A DNA stretch of 64,000 nt from contig NC_015732.1 in NCBI RefSeq assembly GCF_000219725.1, forward strand, positions 3,168,972 to 3,232,971. The letters are read 5' to 3'. Below, piece by piece: positions 57,000 to 64,000 of this stretch. The DNA comes from Gracilinema caldarium DSM 7334 (GTDB lineage Bacteria > Spirochaetota > Spirochaetia > Treponematales > Breznakiellaceae). The translations under genes were made by a program, and so were the position numbers. The first letter of the stretch is position 1, and each line of letters begins with the position of its first letter. Below the pieces are notes generated by a model, which was not told where the DNA came from, ran no database searches, and saw only the letters and a program-made list of their open reading frames with translations.

Positions 57000-58925
57000 A
57001 TGCGGCAAACATTATTCGAAATGGTTCGTCAAGCAAGCACTCGTTTTGGTGACAAACCATTTACCTTTAAAAAAACTGATTCCGGCTGGGTATCCAAAAC
57101 ATTCAATCAAAGTTTTCATGAAAGCCGCTGCTTTGCAGCGTTTCTTTTAGAACGGGGCTATTCATTAGAAGATAGGGTTGCCATTTATGCCGAAGGCAGT
57201 CCCAACTGGATTGTCGGTGAATATGGTATCATCATGGCAGGCATGATCGCGGTCCCCCTCTCATTTAAACTCCTGCCGGAAGAAATCTATTACCGCCTGG
57301 ACCATTCCGAAGCCCGAATGGTTCTGACCAATGCAAACCACCTGGAAAAAATCTGCCGGGTCGCCCAGGACATTCAGACAAAAACCGGTCGATCCATCGA
57401 TGTGGTATCCCTCGATGAAGATCAGGATCTTTCTACCAGCACCTACCCCCGGAATCAGCTCTTCAGGATTGATGAAGTGCTCGCACAAGGTGCGGCGGTA
57501 TTAGAAAAACATCGCCCCCGGCTTGATACGATAGAAGCAGAGTGCAGCGAAGACAGGGTCGTAACCATCTCCTATACCTCAGGAACGACAGGCAATCCCA
57601 AGGGGATCATGCTCACCCATAAAAACTACTATATCAACAGCCTCGACTCGGTAAACATCTTTAAGGTTCCTGAAACAGGCTACCGTAACTTTGTTATTCT
57701 GCCGGTGGACCACTCCTTTGCCCAAACCGTTGGTATCCATGCATCGATTCAGCGGGGCATAGAATTGTGGTTTGTCGATTCCCGGGGCGGCGGTATGGCC
57801 ATCCTGAGAAACATCCCCATCAATATGAAGGAAGCCGAACCGGTATTCCTTATGACCGTCCCCGCCCTTTCAGGGAATTTCATGAAAAAAATGCAGGCCG
57901 AGATTGATAAACGGGGTGGTATTATAAAGTTCCTGTTCGATACGGGTATTAAGGCCGGTATTTCCTACTGGGGCGATGGTTCCTTTCCTGAACGGAACCT
58001 GAAAACCTTTCTCAACGCTCTTGTTTATTTCCCCTTAAAAAAACTGGTACTCGATAAGGTTAAAACAGAAGTCTTTGGCAAACGGGCTCAATTCTTTACC
58101 GGTGGAGGCGCCAGCTTTGATATCGGTCAACAGCGTTTTTACCGGGCCCTGGGCATGCCTCTTTATCAGGGCTATGGTATGACCGAAGCCTCACCGGTTA
58201 TCTCTACCAATATCGAAGGCCACACCAAACTGGGAACTTCCGGCATTGCTCTGGACCACGTAGAAATCCGTATCATACGGGATGATGGTACCTTTGCAGA
58301 GCCCGGCGAAAAGGGTGAAATTTGTGTTCGGGGCCCCAATGTCATGAAGGGCTATTTTAAAAATCCCGAAGCAACCAGGGAAACCCTTGTCGACGGCTGG
58401 CTCCATACGGGAGACCTGGGCTGGCTCGATAAGGATGGCTATTTAACCGTCGCCGGCCGGGCTAAAGCCCTCCTTATTTCTGCAGATGGTGAAAAATACA
58501 GCCCCGAAGGGATCGAGGAGGCCATTGCCAATTCAGCCAAAGTCGTAAACCAGGTCATGGTCTGGAACGATCATAAACGGTTTACCTGTGCCCTCATCAC
58601 CCTCGAGGATGAGCAGGTGAAAAAGCTGATCAAAGAGCATCATCCTAAAACACGGGAAGCCCTTTTGGAACTGATCAAAGCATCTTTCTACAGTTTCCGG
58701 TCAGATCCATCCTATAAAAACATGGTACCCCTTAACTGGACCCCGGCTACGTTCCAGATTGTTCCGGAAGCCTTTAGTGAAAAAGATGGTCTCATCAATT
58801 CTACTATGAAACTGGTTCGTTATAAGGTGGTCGAAAAATACTCAGAACTGATTGAATATATCTATTCCGAGGGTTCAAGCTATAAAAACAATCGAAACCT
58901 AGAAGCCCTCTCAAAATACCTGTAA
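57000..58925 (+). CDS. Long-chain acyl-CoA synthetase (AMP-forming)
   Basis: The 641-aa protein has the ANL-superfamily motifs [18 protein letters not shown] (P-loop), [29 protein letters not shown] and [21 protein letters not shown]. It activates fatty acids as CoA thioesters through an adenylate. It resembles FadD15-type bacterial and spirochaete synthetases. AAGGAG at 56989-56994 sets the start. It heads a four-gene operon with metK, arfB and an M29 peptidase. Confidence 0.9.
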   Translation: MRQTLFEMVRQASTRFGDKPFTFKKTDSGWVSKTFNQSFHESRCFAAFLLERGYSLEDRVAIYAEGSPNWIVGEYGIIMAGMIAVPLSFKLLPEEIYYRLDHSEARMVLTNANHLEKICRVAQDIQTKTGRSIDVVSLDEDQDLSTSTYPRNQLFRIDEVLAQGAAVLEKHRPRLDTIEAECSEDRVVTISYTSGTTGNPKGIMLTHKNYYINSLDSVNIFKVPETGYRNFVILPVDHSFAQTVGIHASIQRGIELWFVDSRGGGMAILRNIPINMKEAEPVFLMTVPALSGNFMKKMQAEIDKRGGIIKFLFDTGIKAGISYWGDGSFPERNLKTFLNALVYFPLKKLVLDKVKTEVFGKRAQFFTGGGASFDIGQQRFYRALGMPLYQGYGMTEASPVISTNIEGHTKLGTSGIALDHVEIRIIRDDGTFAEPGEKGEICVRGPNVMKGYFKNPEATRETLVDGWLHTGDLGWLDKDGYLTVAGRAKALLISADGEKYSPEGIEEAIANSAKVVNQVMVWNDHKRFTCALITLEDEQVKKLIKEHHPKTREALLELIKASFYSFRSDPSYKNMVPLNWTPATFQIVPEAFSEKDGLINSTMKLVRYKVVEKYSELIEYIYSEGSSYKNNRNLEALSKYL

Positions 58926-58935
58926 GGAGTGTTAC

Positions 58936-60108
58936 ATGGAAAACAGGACCTATCTGTTCACCTCTGAGTCTGTCGGCGAAGGCCACCCCGATAAACTCTG
59001 CGATCAAATATCCGACGCCATCCTTGACGCCTGCCTTGCCGAGGATCCTATGAGCCGCGTGGCTTGCGAAACCTTTGCATCTACCGCCATGGTCCTTGTG
59101 GGAGGAGAAATCACCACCAGCACCTTTGTAGATATTCAACAGGTGGTACGGGATGTGGTTAAAGAAGTAGGTTACACCAACCCTGCCTATGGCCTCGATT
59201 ACGAGTCTATGGCCGTCCTCGATATGATACACAGCCAATCGCCGGATATCAGTCAGGGAGTATCAGGAACAGGACTCGAAGAGTTTAAGGGCCAGCAGGG
59301 CGCAGGGGATCAGGGCATGATGTTTGGTTTTGCCTGTACAGAGACACCCAACTACATGCCTGCCCCTATCACCCTGGCTCATCAAATTCTCGATAAAGCA
59401 ACCCTCATGAGGAAAGCTAAAATCATTCCCTGGCTCCGGCCCGATGCAAAAAGCCAGGTAACCATCCAGTATGAAGGCCACAAACCGATACGGATTGATA
59501 CGGTTGTCGTCTCTCATCAACATGACGATGGCATTGCCTATGAAAACATCAAAGAAGCAATTATCGAGGAAATTATAAAGCCCGTACTCGAACCTACAGG
59601 ACTCCTGGATGCAAAAACCCGGTATTTCATCAATCCTACGGGCCGCTTTGTGATTGGCGGTCCCTATGGGGACACGGGGCTTACGGGACGGAAAATAATT
59701 GTCGATACCTATGGCGGTATGGGCCGCCATGGCGGCGGGGCCTTCTCCGGCAAGGACCCAACCAAGGTAGACCGCTCTGCAGCCTATATGGCCCGCTATG
59801 TGGCTAAAAATGTTGTTGCCGCTGGTTTTGCTGAACGCAGTGAAGTCCAGCTGGCCTATGCAATCGGCGTCCCCTTCCCGGTTTCCGTCATGGTCGATAC
59901 CTTCGGAACAAACACCGTGAGCGAGTCGGCCATAGAAAAGGCCATTCAGGAGGTCTTTGACCTATCTCCTGCAGGTATTATACAAACCCTTGACTTAAGA
60001 AAACCAGTATATAGAAAAACATCTACATACGGACATTTTGGCCGTGATGGCTTTAACTGGGAAAAAACCAATAAGGTCGAAGCCCTCCAGCGGGCTATTA
60101 CAAAATAA
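58936..60108 (+). CDS. metK: S-adenosylmethionine synthetase
   Basis: The 390-aa enzyme makes SAM from methionine and ATP. Signatures are [33 protein letters not shown] and the P-loop-like [25 protein letters not shown] precedes the ATG, 10 bp after the synthetase stop. SAM supports MetH reactivation and the radical-SAM and methylase genes in the window. Confidence 0.98.
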   Translation: MENRTYLFTSESVGEGHPDKLCDQISDAILDACLAEDPMSRVACETFASTAMVLVGGEITTSTFVDIQQVVRDVVKEVGYTNPAYGLDYESMAVLDMIHSQSPDISQGVSGTGLEEFKGQQGAGDQGMMFGFACTETPNYMPAPITLAHQILDKATLMRKAKIIPWLRPDAKSQVTIQYEGHKPIRIDTVVVSHQHDDGIAYENIKEAIIEEIIKPVLEPTGLLDAKTRYFINPTGRFVIGGPYGDTGLTGRKIIVDTYGGMGRHGGGAFSGKDPTKVDRSAAYMARYVAKNVVAAGFAERSEVQLAYAIGVPFPVSVMVDTFGTNTVSESAIEKAIQEVFDLSPAGIIQTLDLRKPVYRKTSTYGHFGRDGFNWEKTNKVEALQRAITK

Positions 60109-60109
60109 C

Positions 60110-60544
60110 ATGGATCCGGTTCGCCTGAGATCATCTATCGAGGAACATGCACAACTGCGTTTTTCCCGCTCAGGCGGACCTGGCGGACAAAATGTAAATA
60201 AGGTAAACAGCCGGGTCGAAATCCGCATCTCTATTGATGAACTTCAGGGGATATCCGATGCGGAACGACAGCGGCTTACTACCGTTCTTTCAAAGAGAAT
60301 CACTACCCAGGGAGAACTGATCCTCTTTGTTGATGAAGAACGTTCTCAACTGGAGAACCGATCCCGGGCATTTCAACGCCTGGAACAGATGATCCTGTCG
60401 GCTGCAAAGATCCCGAAAGCACGAAAACCAACCAAGCCGACCAAGGCTTCCCGGGAACAACGGCTGTTACATAAAAAACTGTCTAGTATAAAAAAATCTC
60501 GTCGAAGATTTCATCAACCTGAAGAATATGGATATAGCATATGA
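60110..60544 (+). CDS. arfB: Alternative ribosome-rescue factor ArfB (peptidyl-tRNA hydrolase)
   Basis: The 144-aa protein has the release-factor motif GGPGGQNVNKVNSRVEIR (GGQ at residues 25-27) and a basic tail of KARKPTKPTKASREQRLL type that enters the empty mRNA channel. It frees ribosomes stalled at mRNA ends. The ATG at 60110 is 1 nt after the metK stop, and the stop overlaps the next start as ATGA. Confidence 0.93.
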   Translation: MDPVRLRSSIEEHAQLRFSRSGGPGGQNVNKVNSRVEIRISIDELQGISDAERQRLTTVLSKRITTQGELILFVDEERSQLENRSRAFQRLEQMILSAAKIPKARKPTKPTKASREQRLLHKKLSSIKKSRRRFHQPEEYGYSI

Positions 60545-61659
60545 AAGATCCTCGTCTACAAAAACTGGCTCATATTTTAGTGAATTATTCACTGAAGCTT
60601 AAAGCCGGAGAAAAGGTGCTGATCCAGAACACGAATCTGGAACTCGATTTTGTTAAAGAACTCATCAATGCGGTGCATGATGTAGGGGCCATTCCCTTTG
60701 TGCAGCTCAGCGATAAAAACCTGGAACGGACCCTCTTCAGCCGGGCAACGGAAGAACAATTTAAATGGCAGGCGAAATTTGAACGGGACCGGATGAAAGA
60801 GATGGATGCCTATATTGGGTTTACTTCTCCCCGCAATGTCTATGCCTGGTCCGATATGCCCGCTGATAAACAGGATTTATATAATCGCTACATCACCAAA
60901 CTGGTCCATATGGAAGAACGGGTTCCCAATACCCGCTGGGTTGTTTTACGCTATCCTTCTCCAGCCTTTGCCCAGATGGCTTCAATGAGCGAAGATGCCT
61001 TTGAAGAGTTTTATTTTAATGTGTGCACCCTGGACTATCAAAGGATGTCAAAAGCGATGGACCCGCTGGTCGATCTTATGGAAAAGACAGACCGGGTTCG
61101 AATCGTCAGTCCGGGTACAGACCTTTCTTTTTCCATTAAAGGAATGCCCGCTATCAAATGTGATGGAACCATGAATATTCCCGATGGCGAGGTCTATAGC
61201 GCCCCCATTAAGGATTCAGTTAACGGAACCATTTCCTACAACACCCCTAACGATTATCAGGGTTTTGTGTATGAATCAATCTCCTTCGAATTTAAACAGG
61301 GGAAAATCGTTTCAGCCCGTTCAAATGATACGGAACGGATCAACCGGATCCTCGATATCGATGAAGGAGCCCGCTATGTGGGTGAATTCGCCATTGGGGT
61401 AAACCCCTATATCACCAACCCCATGAAAGAAACCCTTTTTGATGAAAAGATTGCCGGATCCATCCATTTTACTCCGGGGAATTCCTATGATGACTGTGAT
61501 AACGGCAATAAGTCGGCCCTTCACTGGGACCTGGTCCTCATACAGCGGCCTGAATGGGGCGGCGGCGAAATCTGGTTTGATAACCGCCTGATCCGAAAGG
61601 ATGGCCGTTTTGTCATTCCTGAGCTGGAAGGTCTTAATCCGGAAAATTTGATAAAGTAG
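60541..61659 (+). CDS. Aminopeptidase, M29 family
   Basis: The 372-aa protein resembles AmpS/PepS metallo-aminopeptidases: KLKAGEKVLIQ at the start, GTDLSFSIKG, CDGTMNIPDGEVYSAPIKDS and EFAIGVNPYITNP, with HFTPGNSYDDCDNGNKSALH and DLVLIQRP at the end, which hold metal ligands. It removes N-terminal residues from peptides. Its start overlaps the arfB stop by 4 bp. Confidence 0.92.
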   Translation: MKDPRLQKLAHILVNYSLKLKAGEKVLIQNTNLELDFVKELINAVHDVGAIPFVQLSDKNLERTLFSRATEEQFKWQAKFERDRMKEMDAYIGFTSPRNVYAWSDMPADKQDLYNRYITKLVHMEERVPNTRWVVLRYPSPAFAQMASMSEDAFEEFYFNVCTLDYQRMSKAMDPLVDLMEKTDRVRIVSPGTDLSFSIKGMPAIKCDGTMNIPDGEVYSAPIKDSVNGTISYNTPNDYQGFVYESISFEFKQGKIVSARSNDTERINRILDIDEGARYVGEFAIGVNPYITNPMKETLFDEKIAGSIHFTPGNSYDDCDNGNKSALHWDLVLIQRPEWGGGEIWFDNRLIRKDGRFVIPELEGLNPENLIK

Positions 61660-61677
61660 TTAGTATCCTAACATCTT

Positions 61678-61704
61678 GTCCCTCTTGGCTAAGCCAAGAG
61701 GGAC
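61678..61704. terminator. Hairpin after the metK operon
   Basis: GTCCCTCTTGGC-TAA-GCCAAGAGGGAC is a perfect 12-bp stem. No T-run follows, so it may stop transcription weakly or protect the 3' end. Confidence 0.6.
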
Positions 61705-61742
61705 CCCATCTTATTTATAACCAATGAACTTGCAGAGGGTTT

Positions 61743-62273
61743 ATGAATATCCGAACAGCAGAAACACGGGATTATGATGATATCAGAAGGCTCTATTTGT
61801 CTGCGTTCCCTGAAAGTGAAAACGAAATTGTTGCAAAACTTGCCACAGACCTGCTTTTTGAACATTCAAATCCCCCAATAATAGCTCTGGCTGCAGAAAT
61901 TGATGGATCAATAGTGGGTCACATAGCTTTCAGTCCTGTCAGGATAGATACTTTTGAGCAGTGTCAGGCCTATATTTTAGCACCCCTGGCGGTAAAACCT
62001 GATTTTCAAAAACAAGGCATTGGATCGGCTCTCATTACCTATGGTATGGAACAGTTATCCGATAGGGGTGTACATATCGTTTTTGTCTACGGTGACCCGA
62101 ATTATTATGGAAGATTCGGTTTTAAAACTTATCTTGCCCAAAACTATAAAACTCCCTACCCCCTGCAATATCCTTTTGGGTGGCAAGCCATCACAATCTG
62201 CGAATGTAACTTAAAAAACTCACCGGCATCTATACATTGTGTCAGCTCTTTATGCGATCCCCTATTATGGTGA
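61743..62273 (+). CDS. GNAT-family N-acetyltransferase (YhbS-like)
   Basis: The 176-aa protein has the acetyl-CoA motif LAVKPDFQKQGIGSALITYG, and GDPNYYGRFGF, typical of YhbS-type proteins. The substrate is unknown. GAGGG lies 5 nt before the ATG. The C-terminal ten residues look less conserved. Confidence 0.85.
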   Translation: MNIRTAETRDYDDIRRLYLSAFPESENEIVAKLATDLLFEHSNPPIIALAAEIDGSIVGHIAFSPVRIDTFEQCQAYILAPLAVKPDFQKQGIGSALITYGMEQLSDRGVHIVFVYGDPNYYGRFGFKTYLAQNYKTPYPLQYPFGWQAITICECNLKNSPASIHCVSSLCDPLLW

Positions 62274-62294
62274 TCTTGTTAAAGTACTGTTGAA

Positions 62295-62310
62295 TGTTTC
62301 ACGTGAAACA
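62295..62310. promoter_or_regulatory. parS-type ParB binding site 1
   Basis: TGTTTCACGTGAAACA is a perfect 16-bp palindrome equal to the bacterial chromosomal parS consensus, which ParB binds. It lies between genes. Confidence 0.9.
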
Positions 62311-62409
62311 GTATGACAGGTTGACCCATCGCACATAATGACAATAATGTTATCTATCAAGGTTAATCTTTCAAAATTTGTCTGCATTTTGAAAGATACT
62401 CTACATACT

Positions 62410-62955
62410 ATGAGTAATAATCATAAAGTTGTTTTGCTTATTATTACAATTCTATCTTTTCTCATTTCTAACTGTGCTATTAATTCAGATAATTTTTTAA
62501 AGCAAATTGAAGTTACAGATATAGAAGCAAAGCAAGCTTTAGATCTAGCATTATCAAAAATTAATAGTGAGTATCTATGGGGCGGAAATGGTCCTGATAG
62601 CTTTGATTGTTCAGGTTTAATTGTTTGGTCATATCAAAACATGTTTAAAGACAATTATATTTTTACTAATGGAATTGAACTAGTAAATGATGTAACAATA
62701 AATGAACTATATAATTTCAATGCCAACAACAGAACAAAGGATAATGTAAAACCAGGAGATATAATTTTCATATCAAACATGAATGATTTTATTACTCATG
62801 GAGGTCTAGTAATTGAAGCTAAAGAAAATAGTGTAAAATTTATCAATGCTTCTTCTTATTATGAAAAAGTGATAATTGACGAATGGGATTATAATGAGTT
62901 AGTTCGTGGTCAATGGATTGTTGGTTTCGGAAGATTTCTTAGAAGCAAAAAATAA
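62410..62955 (+). CDS. NlpC/P60-type peptidase lipoprotein
   Basis: The 181-aa protein has a lipoprotein signal (VVLLIITILSFLISNC, Cys22) and an NlpC/P60 domain with Cys67 in GPDSFDCSGLIVW, His130 in FITHGGLVIE and DNVKPGDIIFIS. Such enzymes cut peptidoglycan peptides. The frame is open 24 codons further up; I chose ATG 62410 for the signal peptide. The coding sequence is much richer in A/T than the genes to the left, so it may have been acquired. It lies exactly between two parS-type sites. Confidence 0.78.
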   Translation: MSNNHKVVLLIITILSFLISNCAINSDNFLKQIEVTDIEAKQALDLALSKINSEYLWGGNGPDSFDCSGLIVWSYQNMFKDNYIFTNGIELVNDVTINELYNFNANNRTKDNVKPGDIIFISNMNDFITHGGLVIEAKENSVKFINASSYYEKVIIDEWDYNELVRGQWIVGFGRFLRSKK

Positions 62956-63004
62956 ATTCACCAAAAAAAACTCCTTAAATCTTGCAATTATTCTTGTCAT
63001 GAAA

Positions 63005-63020
63005 TGTTTCACGTGAAACA
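63005..63020. promoter_or_regulatory. parS-type ParB binding site 2
   Basis: A second exact copy of TGTTTCACGTGAAACA, 710 bp from the first, on the other side of the NlpC/P60 gene. Confidence 0.9.
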
Positions 63021-63042
63021 CAATTAACATATCTAAACAGGG

Positions 63043-63200
63043 CTATTAGCCTGTCGGATTTGTAGTTTTTTAATCCCCAAAGTATATTTTGGGGATTAAA
63101 AATCCCGATTAACTGGGCTCCTTTGGCAGTTTGCGAGGTAAAAAATCGCGTATGCCCGCGATTTTTAATGATTAAACGGACAAGTCCGACAAACTGCTAG
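63043..63200. mobile_element. MITE-like element related to the IS at the right edge
   Basis: Imperfect terminal inverted repeats bound this 158-bp element: CTATTAGCCTGTCGGATTTGT on the left, and CTAGCAGTTTGTCGGACTTGT as complement of the right end. Inside are hairpins TTAATCCCCAAA/TTTGGGGATTAA and AAAATCGCG/CGCGATTTT. From about 63087 its right part matches, inverted, the 3' end of the IS at 63682-63806, including the last codons of the transposase. The 62956-63345 gap otherwise holds parS site 2 and nothing else I can name. Confidence 0.65.
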
Positions 63201-63333
63201 CCTTTTATATCATCTTTGAGGAAATCCTTACAAAGTTTGCTTTTAAGCTATGATGAACTTTTAAAATTTAAAGTTTTAGAATTCTTATCATTATAAAAGA
63301 ACCGTTATCGTTTCCTTTTTTACTGATAAATAT

Positions 63334-63339
63334 TATCTT
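63334..63339 (+). promoter_or_regulatory. -10-like TATCTT 6 nt before the YdeI-type ATG
   Basis: TATCTT, GTACTA, ATG. There is no ribosome site; the -35 is weak. Confidence 0.35.
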
Positions 63340-63345
63340 GTACTA

Positions 63346-63639
63346 ATGATAGATAAAATTCCTGGTGGTATAGCCCATGAGTTGCCAGAAGATATAGAGT
63401 CCGCTTTATCTTTAGATGCAACCCTGTTGGATGCTTGGGTTAGATTAACCCCCATAGCGAGAAATGAATGTTTTTGCTGGGTAATTTCTCCTAAAAAAGC
63501 AAAAACACGAGAACAACATATTAAACGCATGTTTTCTGAACTAAAAGAGGGTAAACATCGGCCCTGTTGTTGGATGGGATGTATCCACAGAACAGAAAAA
63601 GAACTAAGTCCATCTCAGAAATTTCTGCTTACTACCTAA
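63346..63639 (+). CDS. YdeI/OmpD-associated family protein (OmdA type)
   Basis: The 97-aa protein matches the small OmdA family: HELPEDIESALSLDATLLDA, the middle TPIARNECFCWVISPKK with AKTREQHIKRMFSELKEG, and the C-terminal RPCCWMGCIHR with paired cysteines. Members are annotated as bacteriocin-protection related, with little direct evidence. It stands alone between the MITE-like element and the inverted IS end. Confidence 0.8.
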   Translation: MIDKIPGGIAHELPEDIESALSLDATLLDAWVRLTPIARNECFCWVISPKKAKTREQHIKRMFSELKEGKHRPCCWMGCIHRTEKELSPSQKFLLTT

Positions 63640-63681
63640 ATTTTGCGATTCCATCCCAAATGGTGTGAGTTCAACCATATT

Positions 63682-64000
63682 CTAGCAGTATTTCGGTCTT
63701 GTCCGTTTCTAATAATAAAAATCTCAGGAATCTATGATTTTTACCTTGCTAACTGCTCAAGAAGTGAAGCTTCTCAAGAGCACAGTTAATCGGGATTTTT
63801 AATACCCAAAGCAGTACTGGTAACCTCAGGTATTTTTAAAATCATGCGGAGTCCATGATGAATAATCTGTCCCGCGATATCAAGCACCCCTTTTCTGAAG
63901 GTTTCGTTATACCAGGTTATTTCAATTACCGGTGAGTCAACATCGTATTTGAAGGATTCAAACAATACAGAGGTAATCTCATTGAGTATACCAAAATTGG
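63682..64000 (-). mobile_element. Right end of an insertion sequence (continues beyond the window)
   Basis: The terminal region starts at CTAGCAG (63682) and shares more than 100 bp, inverted, with the MITE-like element. It includes paired AACTG/CAGTT and TAAAAATC/GATTTTTA arms. The adjacent minus-strand frame encodes a transposase tail. The other IS end is outside the window. Confidence 0.65.
63786..64000 (-). CDS. DDE transposase, C-terminal fragment (5' part outside window)
   Basis: Seventy-one codons are visible (63786-63998), including NFGILNEITSVLFESF, ITWYNETFRKGVLDIAGQII and HHGLRMILKIP, ending GIKNPD. The final basic/hydrophobic helix of the form R-G-L-x-I-A-G-x-I-I-x-H-G resembles C-termini of IS4/IS1380-like transposases. 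The family is not certain from this fragment. The gene is open at the window edge, so its intactness cannot be judged. Confidence 0.6.
   Translation of the reverse strand, partial: NFGILNEITSVLFESFKYDVDSPVIEITWYNETFRKGVLDIAGQIIHHGLRMILKIPEVTSTALGIKNPD

Noticed and set aside
63043-63810. Integron attC sites (Treponema denticola has a chromosomal integron)
   Set aside because: The two structured repeats lie in opposite orientation, lack clear GTTRRRY/RYYYAAC core sites, and one borders a transposase end.

Overview
The window looks like a chromosomal segment of a free-living, saccharolytic spirochaete of the Treponema/Spirochaeta group. This is inferred from gene content (glgP/glgX, ChvE-GguAB, metH, DUF2804 gene, Ktr potassium uptake, Aat-like transferase, MoxR/DUF58/transglutaminase operon) and from the style of the proteins. 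No rRNA or tRNA gene is present to fix the species. Coding density is high and genes lie on both strands in short operons.

Layout. 1-3.9 kb: 3' part of glycogen phosphorylase, a His-rich NifX-like protein, the kinase SrkA and ArgC. 4-12.7 kb: an L-arabinose/multiple-sugar region with ChvE-GguA-GguB transporter, a divergent DeoR regulator plus a second sugar ABC ATPase, and araA-araD. Related palindromic operators sit at the chvE and araA promoters. 12.7-17 kb: STM3941-like and MATE membrane proteins, an esterase, and a decayed patch (small orphan ORF, truncated membrane gene, internally deleted DUF362 gene). 17-23 kb: rlmB with a triplicated tail, a beta-CASP nuclease, and a three-gene operon ending in an unrecognised 681-aa protein. 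23-32.7 kb: a D-2-hydroxyacid dehydrogenase, metH, an acyl-ACP thioesterase with a short MetF-like protein, and an ABC ATPase / 5'-nucleotidase / B12-radical-SAM operon whose last gene is frameshifted in a G9 tract. 32.7-40 kb: a lipoprotein/histidine-kinase pair, glgX, and a receiver-like/ATPase/cyclic-nucleotide-domain fusion. 39.4-42.1 kb: KtrAB with an Aat-like transferase. 42-49.3 kb: panE and a carbohydrate locus (ABC transporter, RpiR regulator, zinc dehydrogenase, Gfo/Idh/MocA enzyme). 49.3-55.4 kb: MoxR, DUF58 and a giant transglutaminase-TPR protein. 55.4-61.7 kb: YkvA, a tandem FMN-binding-domain protein, and the acyl-CoA synthetase-metK-arfB-M29 aminopeptidase operon. 61.7-64 kb: an accessory, partly AT-rich end with a GNAT protein, two perfect parS-type sites flanking an NlpC/P60 lipoprotein, a YdeI/OmdA-type gene, a MITE-like element, and the end of an insertion sequence.

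Two window-wide themes stand out. First, many genes have a -10-like hexamer exactly 6 nt before the ATG and no Shine-Dalgarno sequence, which predicts leaderless mRNAs. Second, several loci are broken or rearranged in informative ways: an out-of-frame deletion in the DUF362 gene, a G9 slip in a radical-SAM gene, the triplicated 30-bp rlmB tail, and a MITE built from the same sequence as the IS end at the right edge. The two parS-like palindromes suggest that the right end lies in the replication-origin domain.
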